Source: an uncultured Desulfurellaceae bacterium (GTDB lineage: Bacteria; Campylobacterota_A; Desulfurellia; Desulfurellales; Hippeaceae). Taken from it: 12,965 nt of DNA. Below the pieces are notes generated by a model. The model saw only the letters and a program-made list of their open reading frames with translations, searched no databases and had not been told where the DNA came from. Every line of letters begins with the position of its first letter. Positions within the stretch are counted from its first letter, which is position 1. The position numbers and the translations under genes are program-made. The stretch spans positions 1 through 12,965 of the forward strand of contig CAJXLZ010000009.1 of NCBI GenBank assembly GCA_913056505.1, in the 5' to 3' direction. This document shows, in pieces, positions 1 through 6,511 of the stretch.

Positions 1-39
1 TGCTCTTCCGTGCCATCTTATGTCCATCTTCTTAGACAT
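1..39 (-). CDS. 2-oxoacid:ferredoxin oxidoreductase gamma subunit, N-terminal start only (partial)
   Basis: Only the first 13 codons are inside the window; they translate as MSKKMDIRWHGRA and the frame is open to the left edge. An ideal GGAGG ribosome binding site lies 5 nt before the ATG at position 39, so this is a real start. The I-R-W-H-G-R-(A/G) string is the characteristic opening of the gamma subunit of pyruvate or 2-oxoisovalerate:ferredoxin oxidoreductases, where it leads into a GQG glycine loop. That enzyme oxidises 2-oxoacids to acyl-CoA with ferredoxin in anaerobes. The gene begins 21 nt after the recR stop, so it probably shares recR's transcript. The identification rests on this short string alone, and the substrate class cannot be told. 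Confidence 0.6.
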   Translation of the reverse strand, partial: MSKKMDIRWHGRA

Positions 40-60
40 ATCCACCTCCAATAAAAAGTT

Positions 61-657
61 CTAAAATACCTGTCTCCCCTTAAATGCTTTAATTAATGTA
101 TCATTATCCACAAAGTTAATATTTATTCCTACGGGTACGCCGTATGCAATTCTTGTAATTTTAGCATGGCTCTTCCTTAATTTTTCCTTAATATATTGGG
201 CTGTTAAATCCCCCTCTGTGTTTGAGCTTATAACCATTATAACTTCTTTAATATCCTCTTTATAAATTCTGTCTATAAGATGATCGATCCCTATATTTTC
301 AGGAGATACCCCGTATAAAGGTGAAATTAAACCCCAAAGAATAAAATATAAACCATTATATACTTTGCTTGATTCTATTGCAAGCAAATTTTCTGCGTCC
401 TCTACTACGCATATGGTATCTTTATTTCTCGTACTATCCGAACAGATACTGCACAACTCACTATCTGCTATATTTCTGCACTTTTTGCATAGTTTTACAT
501 TATTAATTAAGCTGCTCAGCGCAGAAGCAATATTATTAGTTTCCGTTTTATGACTTATGCACCACATTGCATATTTAGCAGCCGTTTTCTCACCTATGCC
601 GGGCAATCTTGACAAACTTGAAACAACGTTATCAATTAGAGAAATATGAAAGCTCAT
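61..657 (-). CDS. recR: Recombination mediator protein RecR
   Basis: RecR, with RecO and RecF, loads RecA at single-strand gaps in cytoplasmic DNA repair. The 198-residue product has the usual family length and order. A helix-hairpin-helix LPGIGEKTA is at residues 18-26. A zinc finger has C57, C60, C69 and C72. A Toprim domain follows from about residue 82 (ICVVEDAENLLAIE, ISPLYG, then TEGDLTAQYI near 148). The C-terminus FKGRQVF is the family tail. Its ATG overlaps the ybaB stop by one base (TAATG), which indicates translational coupling. It is the third protein gene of the conserved dnaX-ybaB-recR block. Some Toprim positions are divergent (a Trp in the GLYFILWG segment), but the architecture is intact. 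Confidence 0.94.
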   Translation of the reverse strand: MSFHISLIDNVVSSLSRLPGIGEKTAAKYAMWCISHKTETNNIASALSSLINNVKLCKKCRNIADSELCSICSDSTRNKDTICVVEDAENLLAIESSKVYNGLYFILWGLISPLYGVSPENIGIDHLIDRIYKEDIKEVIMVISSNTEGDLTAQYIKEKLRKSHAKITRIAYGVPVGININFVDNDTLIKAFKGRQVF

Positions 658-986
658 TAAAACACACCGGGTATATTCAACCCTCCTGTCAATGATGAAA
701 TTTTCTCCTGCATAGACTCTTTAGATTTACGTATTGCCTCGTTAACGCCGGATAATATTAAATCCTCAAGTGTTTCTATATCATCCGGATCAACAATTTC
801 TTTAGATATTTTTACATCAACAACCTCACCTGAACCACTTGCTTTAACTGTGACCATACCGCCGCCGACACTCACTTCAGATATCTCTTTCGCAGCTTGC
901 TCCTGTGCCTTTTTCAACTCTTTTTGCATCTTTTTTGCTTGCGACATCAAACTATTTATATCCATACCGCCAAAATTCTTAGGCAT
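657..986 (-). CDS. ybaB: YbaB/EbfC family nucleoid-associated DNA-binding protein
   Basis: Small dimeric DNA-binding protein of the YbaB/EbfC family, about 109 residues. The family signature is clear: an N-terminal charged helix (LMSQAKKMQKELKKAQEQ), then the strand segment VTVKASGSGEVVDVKIS and the downstream acidic DPDDIETLEDLI. A start four codons upstream (at 998) is possible in frame, but a GGAGG site lies 5 nt before the ATG at 986 and overlaps the upstream ATG, so 986 is the likely start. It sits between dnaX and recR, as in many bacteria, and recR overlaps its stop by one base. The family is linked to nucleoid organisation or recombination, but its exact role is not settled. Confidence 0.95.
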   Translation of the reverse strand: MPKNFGGMDINSLMSQAKKMQKELKKAQEQAAKEISEVSVGGGMVTVKASGSGEVVDVKISKEIVDPDDIETLEDLILSGVNEAIRKSKESMQEKISSLTGGLNIPGVF

Positions 987-1004
987 ACAAACCTCCATAT
1001 AAAT

Positions 1005-1025
1005 GCGTTCTCATTACGAGAATGC
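1005..1025 (-). other. Intercistronic hairpin between dnaX and ybaB
   Basis: An 8-bp inverted repeat with one mismatch (arms 1005-1012 and 1018-1025, 5-nt loop) lies in the 74-nt gap between the dnaX stop and the ybaB start. It ends about 15 nt upstream of the ybaB ribosome binding site. No good T-run follows it on the minus strand, so it is not a convincing terminator. It might be an mRNA processing or stabilising structure. The stem is visible in the sequence; any function is inferred. Confidence 0.35.
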
Positions 1026-1060
1026 TACTTAATTTTAAACCTATTTTTTTATATTTTCAA

Positions 1061-2269
1061 CTATTTTTTAATATTTTCCGTGCTGATAATTTTTCCTTCA
1101 AATTCTCTCAAAACAAAATCAAGCATACTATTTTCTTTAATATCTGTTTTATTACCCTCATTAACGCTGTTTTTAACAACAATGTTTTTAGCTGATTGAG
1201 AATCGAGGGCTATTTGGTTTGGTTCGTTCTCGGATAGATATTCTATCAACTTTTCCACCTTTTCCAAATCGCCTATGCTCACTGCTTTATGTGTTGCGAT
1301 TTTTAATGCTATTTTTTCATCCACTTGGTGTTTTATATCAACCAAAACATTATAATACACATTTAAAAGCGCTGTTTTATATTCAAGATTAAGGTCACTG
1401 CTCAACAAGTAATTAATTACAGACTGACTAAAGAATTCTGCATTAAGATTATTATTAAATAGGTTGTCAATCATAGATAAGGCAGATGATAACTTTTTTT
1501 CTTTAATAAAGAATAAGTACTTCTTAATTTGCTCAAAACTGGCTATACCTATCACTTTTTCCACATCTTCCGATGTAATATTATCACCTTTATAGTTAAT
1601 GCATCTATCCAAATAGCCCTCAGCAACTCTAAATGACCCATTGGCGAAGTGGGCTATCATATCAATAGCATCCGTATCTATGGCGACCTGTTCCTTTTCT
1701 GATATAACTTTAAGTTTTTCAGCTATTATTTCACTAGGCACCTTTTTTAACGATAATATTTGACATCTTGACTGTATGGTATCTGGAACCTTATCCAAAG
1801 CGGTTGTTGCAAAGATAAATTTTACATAATTGGGCGGCTCTTCTATAGTTTTAAGAAGTGCATTAAAAGCCTCTTGCGTGAGCATATGCACCTCGTCTAC
1901 TATATAAACCTTGTATCTTGAGGATAAAGGAGGATATTTAATGCTTTCTATAATGGAACGTGCATCCTCTACTTTTCTGTTGGAGGCGCCATCTATTTCT
2001 ATAACATCTACGTTTTTACCTTTTGTTATACTAATACATAATTCGCACTCATTGCAGGGATCAATAGTGGGTCCGTTTTTGCAATTTAAAGATTTAGCTA
2101 TAATACGCGCCAAAGATGTTTTACCCGTACCCATAGGCCCTGACAGCAACAGGGCATGGTGAATTTTGTTCTTTAAAATTGCATTTCTAATTATAGTAGT
2201 GGCAACATCCTGCCCCCTTATTTCATCGATCTTTTGTGGTCTATATTTACGTGCTAAAACTGTATACAT
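1061..2269 (-). CDS. dnaX: DNA polymerase III clamp-loader subunit gamma/tau
   Basis: ATPase of the clamp loader that places the sliding clamp on primed DNA at the replication fork. The opening YTVLARKYRPQ is diagnostic of DnaX. Walker A GPMGTGKT is at residues 44-51 and a zinc site is formed by C63, C72, C75 and C78. The Walker B/DExH segment YIVDEVH is at about 122-128 and the sensor/arginine-finger motif SRCQ at 167-170. At 402 residues it is close to the short gamma form and lacks the long tau extension (E. coli tau is 643, gamma 431). An AAGGA site lies 5 nt before the ATG. The gene starts only 11 nt after the end of the SRP RNA, so it is probably read from the tRNA promoter upstream. 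An in-frame A-AAA-AAG heptamer occurs at codons 257-259. Confidence 0.97.
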   Translation of the reverse strand: MYTVLARKYRPQKIDEIRGQDVATTIIRNAILKNKIHHALLLSGPMGTGKTSLARIIAKSLNCKNGPTIDPCNECELCISITKGKNVDVIEIDGASNRKVEDARSIIESIKYPPLSSRYKVYIVDEVHMLTQEAFNALLKTIEEPPNYVKFIFATTALDKVPDTIQSRCQILSLKKVPSEIIAEKLKVISEKEQVAIDTDAIDMIAHFANGSFRVAEGYLDRCINYKGDNITSEDVEKVIGIASFEQIKKYLFFIKEKKLSSALSMIDNLFNNNLNAEFFSQSVINYLLSSDLNLEYKTALLNVYYNVLVDIKHQVDEKIALKIATHKAVSIGDLEKVEKLIEYLSENEPNQIALDSQSAKNIVVKNSVNEGNKTDIKENSMLDFVLREFEGKIISTENIKK

Positions 2270-2280
2270 AACTTTCCTTT

Positions 2281-2414
2281 TCCTTAGCGATACCCACCTA
2301 AATAGGACACTCCGCGCTCACATAAATTTGCCTACCGTTGCTTCCTTCCGGATCTGGCGGGGTTCGGCAAAATACATGTCGTGAAGACCCATTCAAGGTG
2401 GGCATCGCTAAGGA
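2281..2414 (-). ncRNA. ffs: Bacterial signal recognition particle RNA (4.5S RNA)
   Basis: RNA core of the signal recognition particle; it binds Ffh and targets nascent inner-membrane proteins. On the minus strand it carries the conserved Ffh-binding hairpin: CAGATCCGGAAGGAAGCA, with a GGAA tetraloop (about 2340-2357). Characteristic flanks are also present: GGGTCTTCACGAC on the 5' side and GCGGAGTG on the 3' side. The ends form a long helix: 2281-2300 pairs with 2395-2414 at 18 of 20 positions, plus one G-U. That gives an RNA of about 134 nt, longer than the 114-nt E. coli RNA, with no sign of an Alu domain. It begins 3 nt after the encoded CCA of tRNA-Arg and ends 11 nt before dnaX. The exact mature ends are inferred from the helix. 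Confidence 0.95.
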
Positions 2415-2417
2415 AAA

Positions 2418-2494
2418 TGGTGCGCCCAAGAGGATTCGAACCTCCGGCCTCAAGAACCGCAATCTTGCGCTCTATCCAACTGAGCTATGGGCGC
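2418..2494 (-). tRNA. tRNA-Arg, anticodon GCG
   Basis: Complete cloverleaf on the minus strand. The 7-bp acceptor stem is GCGCCCA/TGGGCGC and the D arm is GCTC/GAGC. The anticodon stem CAAGA/TCTTG encloses the loop TTGCGGT (2456-2462). The variable loop is 5 nt, and the T arm GGAGG/CCTCT encloses TTCGAAT. The discriminator is A and CCA is encoded (2418-2420). The anticodon is GCG at 2458-2460, reading CGC and CGU. A20 in the D loop and C35 agree with arginine identity. GCG is unusual for a bacterial Arg tRNA, where ACG (inosine) is normal. The gene lies 6 nt after tRNA-Ser and 3 nt before the SRP RNA. Confidence 0.98.
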
Positions 2495-2499
2495 AATCT

Positions 2500-2594
<95 letters not shown>

Positions 2595-2609
2595 ATCCAA
2601 TAGCGTCGC

Positions 2610-2639
2610 ATATTAACAAATATCACTAACAATTGTCAA
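2610..2639 (-). promoter_or_regulatory. Sigma-70-type stable-RNA promoter for the tRNA-SRP RNA-dnaX unit
   Basis: On the minus strand a perfect -35 TTGACA (2634-2639) is followed by an 18-nt spacer and a -10 TAATAT (2610-2615, 4 of 6 consensus bases). The next bases are GC-rich (GCGACGC, 2603-2609). A GC-rich discriminator is the known mark of stringently controlled stable-RNA promoters, so ppGpp/growth-rate control is likely by inference. The start site would fall near 2603, about 8-10 nt before tRNA-Ser. No other space for a promoter exists before dnaX except inside the RNA genes. Confidence 0.75.
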
Positions 2640-2917
2640 GAAGTGAAAAAACTCGAAAATATAGTGACTCGCTTGTCAATACAATTTTTTATGGCTTCTT
2701 ATTCCCTGCTTACCGCAGGCTTGTTTTGGCAGGTTCATAAAGTAGTTTCTTTAGCTTTTGTTTATAAATATCCATAGAAGATTTATATCATATGTATAGA
2801 TATAGTCTTTAATAATTATATAAAAACATATGCTTTTATGTGAATTACGATACGGCATGTATCTGCAAACAAATATATGGTTGATAATTAAGACAAAATA
2901 ATTTTAGTTTTATTTGC
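2640..2917. other. Gene-free AT-rich spacer between aorC and the tRNA promoter
   Basis: About 280 nt with no convincing reading frame on either strand. It contains one G+C-richer palindrome, CCTGC-TTACC-GCAGG (2705-2719), with a second GCAGG at 2729-2733 that could pair alternatively. It also contains a weak terminator-like hairpin at 2821-2841. On the plus strand the palindrome is followed by CTTGTTTT, a terminator-like tail, but no plus-strand gene lies upstream to use it. I see no mobile-element ends or riboswitch here. Confidence 0.6.
2821..2841 (-). terminator. Weak terminator-like hairpin downstream of aorC
   Basis: On the minus strand ACATA (2837-2841) and TATGT (2826-2830) form a 5-bp stem around a 6-nt loop. 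The stem is followed by TTTTA, about 80 nt after the aorC stop. The orientation suits ending the aor transcript before the tRNA promoter. The stem is all but G+C-free, so stability is doubtful and this is only a candidate. Confidence 0.25.
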
Positions 2918-4123
2918 TTAATGCAAGTGATTTATATCAAAAACTCCATATAACAGTTTATCTATATTTTTTGAAACATCAATTTGTCTTTTTGCCAAAT
3001 AGGTATATGCCCCGAAGTTTTCGATATCACCAATCAATATAAATCCCTTCAATTTGCCGTCTTTTAATATTATTTTCCTATATTCCAAGCCATTTGTTCT
3101 TTTATAGATATCAAAATTATCCTTATTTGATATGCCACCTGTAAAAATATTTATTCCAAAAACGGGCAGTAAGTTTCTTGAGAATTCAGGCATATATTCA
3201 GTTTCTACACCAACCATATTCTTAGCCGCTGCTTTTGCCTGTTCAACAGCCACAGGCCATATAGCATGTATTTTCTTTTGTCCGTCGTCAACATCATCAA
3301 AAGCTGCAACATCACCTACAGCATAAATATCCTGCACACCAGTCTGTAGATGGTTATCCACTTCAATGCCCTTTTCAGACTCGATGTTTGTATTTTGCAA
3401 GCAATCAACGTTAGGCCTTACGCCTTTTCCAACAATAACCGCACACCCCTCAAGGCTACCGCCCGATATTAGTTTAACATAAACGCCACTATCCTTTTCG
3501 TCTATAAATTCAACATCATCACCCTTTATAAATTTAACGGGATAGTTCTTTTCTATATAATTTTCTATAGTATAAGAAGATTCTTCATCAAGTATCTTAG
3601 ATAAAATTCTGCTTGAACGAACAATATAATTTACGGAAAATCCTCTTTTTACCAAAGCCCAGCCGGTTTCAAGCGTTACAAGCCCGGCGCCGACAAGTAT
3701 GATATGCCTACTGCTACAAGTGCTAAGTCTCTTTTCTATGCTCTCAACATCCTTTAAATATCTTACACCGACAACACTATCTTTTCCGTATGAACCGCTA
3801 TATTCCGGGATTTTAGCATCGGCGCCCGTTGCTATAAGCAATTTGTCATAGGCAAATTCTTTTGAGCTTTCTGTCTTAATAATTTTGTTTTTTGCATATA
3901 CAGACTCAACGGCATCATTTAATAAAATATCGTCATTATCTAACTCAAAAAACATATTCTGCTTTATTTCATCAGATGAAATAAGGTAAGGAAGCAACAT
4001 TTTTCCATACGGCTGAACGCTTTCTTTTGAAATTACTTTTACGTCGGCATTCTTATCCAGCCTTTTAATCTCTTTGTATGCGGTGTAGGCGGCTATACTG
4101 CCGCCCGCTATTATATATCTCAT
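2918..4123 (-). CDS. FAD/NAD(P)-dependent oxidoreductase, AorC-like electron-transfer subunit
   Basis: 401-residue pyridine nucleotide-disulfide-type flavoprotein. The N-terminal FAD-binding loop is YIIAGGSIAAYTA (3-15). ATG at 98-100 sits in the usual LLIATGA strand. A second dinucleotide fold for NAD(P) is VGAGLVTLE (144-152), and the FAD-closing motif YAVGD is at 267-271. No redox-active CxxxxC is seen, so it resembles the nitrite-reductase-flavoprotein/rubredoxin-reductase group rather than disulfide reductases. It starts in an ATGA overlap with aorB. The order ferredoxin, aldehyde oxidoreductase, FAD protein matches AorA-AorB-AorC of the Aromatoleum-type enzyme, in which the flavoprotein exchanges electrons with NAD. 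That role here is inferred from fold and position. Confidence 0.85.
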   Translation of the reverse strand: MRYIIAGGSIAAYTAYKEIKRLDKNADVKVISKESVQPYGKMLLPYLISSDEIKQNMFFELDNDDILLNDAVESVYAKNKIIKTESSKEFAYDKLLIATGADAKIPEYSGSYGKDSVVGVRYLKDVESIEKRLSTCSSRHIILVGAGLVTLETGWALVKRGFSVNYIVRSSRILSKILDEESSYTIENYIEKNYPVKFIKGDDVEFIDEKDSGVYVKLISGGSLEGCAVIVGKGVRPNVDCLQNTNIESEKGIEVDNHLQTGVQDIYAVGDVAAFDDVDDGQKKIHAIWPVAVEQAKAAAKNMVGVETEYMPEFSRNLLPVFGINIFTGGISNKDNFDIYKRTNGLEYRKIILKDGKLKGFILIGDIENFGAYTYLAKRQIDVSKNIDKLLYGVFDINHLH

Positions 4124-5733
4124 ATCAAATTCTCTATCTCTAATTCTTTCAATTTTTCTTTTGTGGGAATTCCGTTCTCATCCCATCCCCTTGCTTTGTA
4201 ATAATCATCCAGCATTTTATCAAGCTCTTCAACCTCCCCTTTTGAGGGACCTGTTTTTATAGGCTCTTTCAACATTCTAGGCGGTAGCATATCATCCTCT
4301 TTTGTGAAACCTGCTTTTATATTAAAGAGCTTTTCCATATTCCAAATACGTTCGCCAATCTTCATAAATTCAGCTTCACTGCAGTTAACTCCTGTTGCCG
4401 CTGAATACAACTTTGCAATATTTTCACCAACAAGCCCAAACGTTGTAAACAGACAAATGCCCGTAGAGTCCAAAGCAGCCGTTAAATTCTGAAATATTTT
4501 AACCAGCTCTGCTTTACCATCATATTTTATCCTATCTGTTTTTCCCAATACCTCAGCTGCTACTGTATAACCCCTTACATGGCAAGCGCCTCTGTTGCTT
4601 GTAGCATATTCAAGTCCTATGCCCTTAATGGCTCTGGGGTCATAAGCAGGGAATTCCTGTTTTTTCACGCTCATAGACAGTTCGGAATGACCGTAATGTT
4701 CAGCCAATCTATAAGAACCCTGCGCCAACAATTTACCTAATTTACCCTCTTGCTTTGCCATAAGTTCCACAGCATTTACTAAAGCATCTGCCGATCCGAA
4801 TTCAAGCGGAAACGGTGCATCTTCTTTTGGCATATATCCGCTTTCATACAAATCCATAGCACAGGCAACAGTAGAACCTGCCGAGATTGTATCCAGTCCA
4901 TATCTATCGCACAGATAGTTAGACATAACAATCGCATTCAAGTCAGAGACGCCGCACATAGCTCCGAATGCCCATATTGATTCATATTCAGGACCCACTC
5001 CATGTTCACCTTTATACTTTCCATCTCTTATTTCCGTCACTCTTCCACAGGCAATGGAGCAGCTGTCACACCCCTCATTTCTTACAAGGTTATTTTTTGT
5101 AAGAAATTCTCCGCTAATTTTTTCTGCCTCAGGGAAATATGAATCATGTGCATTTCTAGTAGGTATACCACCTACGCTGTTAATTACATTCACAAGTATC
5201 GCACTTCCGTATTTTGCGCCGCCGCCGCCGGAAAAAGCATTCTTGCTCAAAATATCCCTTGCTTCGTAAGATGCTTTTAAGAAAGCATCATTGTCTGCAA
5301 CCTTTACGCTTAAATTTCCTCTGACCGCGATTCCCTTTAAATTTTTAGCACCGGCAACAGCACCGACCCCTGTTCTTCCAGCAGCTCTATGTCCGTCAAA
5401 TGTTATATTTGCAATTAAAGATAACTTTTCGCCTGCAGGACCTATCTCCATTGTACAAGCTTCGGGGTGTGTATTTTCTTTCATTATTTTGTCTACTTCA
5501 TCAGCAGGTTTGCCCCATAAATAATCTGCATCCCTCAACTCAATCCCATTTTTACTTATCCATAAATATACAGGCTTTGCTGCTTTTCCTTCAATAATTA
5601 TCATATCAAATCCTGTACGTTTCATTTCAGAACCAAAATGCCCACCAGAATTCGAACAGGCAATAGCACCGTTCAATGCTCCTTTTGTAATAACCATAAC
5701 ACGGCCTGAGGATGGCGCTACCGTAGAGCCCAA
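4120..5733 (-). CDS. aorB: Tungsten-type aldehyde:ferredoxin oxidoreductase catalytic subunit, main part (5' end frameshifted)
   Basis: Catalytic subunit that interconverts aldehydes and carboxylic acids with a tungsten bis-pyranopterin cofactor and one [4Fe-4S] cluster. Family landmarks (numbered from the TTG at 5733) include GPLGSTVAPSSGR at the start and SNSGGHFGSEMKRTGFD at 27-43. GRTGVGAVAGAKNLKGIAV is at 119-137. The cluster cysteines are C222, C225, C229 and C427 (in DSTGIC), and YDPRAIKGIGLEYATSNRGA is at 364-383. The frame is homologous upstream of this TTG (IIASGP) as far as about 5751, then hits a stop. The N-terminus continues in another frame as the fragment at 5748-5915. No ribosome binding site precedes the TTG, so it is not a credible independent start. 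Joined, the protein would be about 598 residues, normal for the family. Its stop overlaps the start of the flavoprotein gene. Confidence 0.9.
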   Translation of the reverse strand: MGSTVAPSSGRVMVITKGALNGAIACSNSGGHFGSEMKRTGFDMIIIEGKAAKPVYLWISKNGIELRDADYLWGKPADEVDKIMKENTHPEACTMEIGPAGEKLSLIANITFDGHRAAGRTGVGAVAGAKNLKGIAVRGNLSVKVADNDAFLKASYEARDILSKNAFSGGGGAKYGSAILVNVINSVGGIPTRNAHDSYFPEAEKISGEFLTKNNLVRNEGCDSCSIACGRVTEIRDGKYKGEHGVGPEYESIWAFGAMCGVSDLNAIVMSNYLCDRYGLDTISAGSTVACAMDLYESGYMPKEDAPFPLEFGSADALVNAVELMAKQEGKLGKLLAQGSYRLAEHYGHSELSMSVKKQEFPAYDPRAIKGIGLEYATSNRGACHVRGYTVAAEVLGKTDRIKYDGKAELVKIFQNLTAALDSTGICLFTTFGLVGENIAKLYSAATGVNCSEAEFMKIGERIWNMEKLFNIKAGFTKEDDMLPPRMLKEPIKTGPSKGEVEELDKMLDDYYKARGWDENGIPTKEKLKELEIENLI

Positions 5734-5747
5734 TGGGCCGCTTGCTA

Positions 5748-5915
5748 TTATATTTTGTTATTTTCAGATAAAGGATCGGTTTTAGGATCAACCTCTTCCA
5801 TCATAATACGTGTGCCATATCCTCGTCCACCTATATATTTTTTAGCCCAAGATTCATTTATACTTTCGGTTTCAATATTGTTGTTTGTTAAATTAACCCT
5901 CAAAATTTTTCCCAT
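5748..5915 (-). pseudogene. aorB: N-terminal fragment of the aldehyde:ferredoxin oxidoreductase, cut off by a frameshift
   Basis: Encodes the family N-terminus: MGKILRVNLTNN, then KYIGGRGYGTRIM and DPLSENNKI, before tandem stops TAA TAG (5745-5750). The rest of the protein continues in the -1 frame as IIASGPLGST. Comparison with the usual ENKLIFATGPL stretch suggests that dropping one TA from the ATATAATA run at 5746-5753 restores an alignment of equal length. The chosen ATG at 5915 has an AGGTG site 5 nt upstream and matches the common family start. An in-frame ATG at 5933 overlaps the ferredoxin stop (ATGA) and adds six residues (MIKGGY). It is unknown whether this is a real mutation or a sequence error. 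Confidence 0.85.
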
Positions 5916-5929
5916 ATATCCACCTTTTA

Positions 5930-6412
5930 TCATAATGCACCCCCTGTAGATGCAATCTCTTTATAGTAAATAGCGTTTCTATGCTGTTTATCCAAAACCG
6001 CATCTTCAACTTCAACAAATTTTAAAGCCTTCGCCTGGCAAACCTTAACACATTCCGGGTCACCACCACACATATCGCATTTTATTATCTCTTTTGCCGT
6101 ATGATTAAGTTTTATAGAACCCCACGGACAAGCAATAACACACTGTTTGCATCCTATACACTTATCGCCGTTAAACTCAACAACACCCGTTTCGTTGTTC
6201 TTTGTCAAAGCGTTGGTCGGACAGACAGAAACACAATAAGCATCTTCACACTGAGTACATACAGAAGGAACAAACACAAAATCGTCTAAGAACTCACTGA
6301 TTTTAATTCTTGAATCTAACGGATTAAACTCTCCGGCATGAGCAAAAGAACAGGCATATTCACATGCCCTGCAGCCTGTGCATTTACTCACATCAATGCT
6401 CAAAAGCTTCAT
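5930..6412 (-). CDS. Four-cluster [4Fe-4S] ferredoxin-like subunit, AorA-like
   Basis: 160-residue iron-sulfur protein of the polyferredoxin type found with molybdo- and tungsto-enzymes. It has sixteen cysteines in four groups: C11, C14, C17, C21; C52, C55, C60, C64; C85, C88, C91, C95; and C112, C115, C121, C125. This is enough for four [4Fe-4S] clusters. There is no signal peptide or membrane segment, so it is cytoplasmic. AGAGGGG precedes the ATG by 6 nt. It lies directly before the aldehyde oxidoreductase gene and would carry electrons between that subunit and the flavoprotein encoded after it, as AorA does in the Aromatoleum-type complex. The partner assignment is by gene order. Confidence 0.88.
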   Translation of the reverse strand: MKLLSIDVSKCTGCRACEYACSFAHAGEFNPLDSRIKISEFLDDFVFVPSVCTQCEDAYCVSVCPTNALTKNNETGVVEFNGDKCIGCKQCVIACPWGSIKLNHTAKEIIKCDMCGGDPECVKVCQAKALKFVEVEDAVLDKQHRNAIYYKEIASTGGAL

Positions 6413-6511
6413 ATTTCGCCCCTCTAAATAAATTTTTCACCTACATCTTCAATACAAGTGAATTTAGTGTTTTTTTCTTTAAATTTATTATATAAGCCCT
6501 ACATCCTTACT

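Noticed and set aside
5745..5757. Programmed -1 ribosomal frameshift as the explanation for the split aldehyde oxidoreductase gene
   Set aside because: The codons before the stop (AAC AAA ATA TAA) do not form an X-XXY-YYZ slippery heptamer. No stem or internal Shine-Dalgarno-like element is evident, and simple removal of one TA gives a better alignment to the family.
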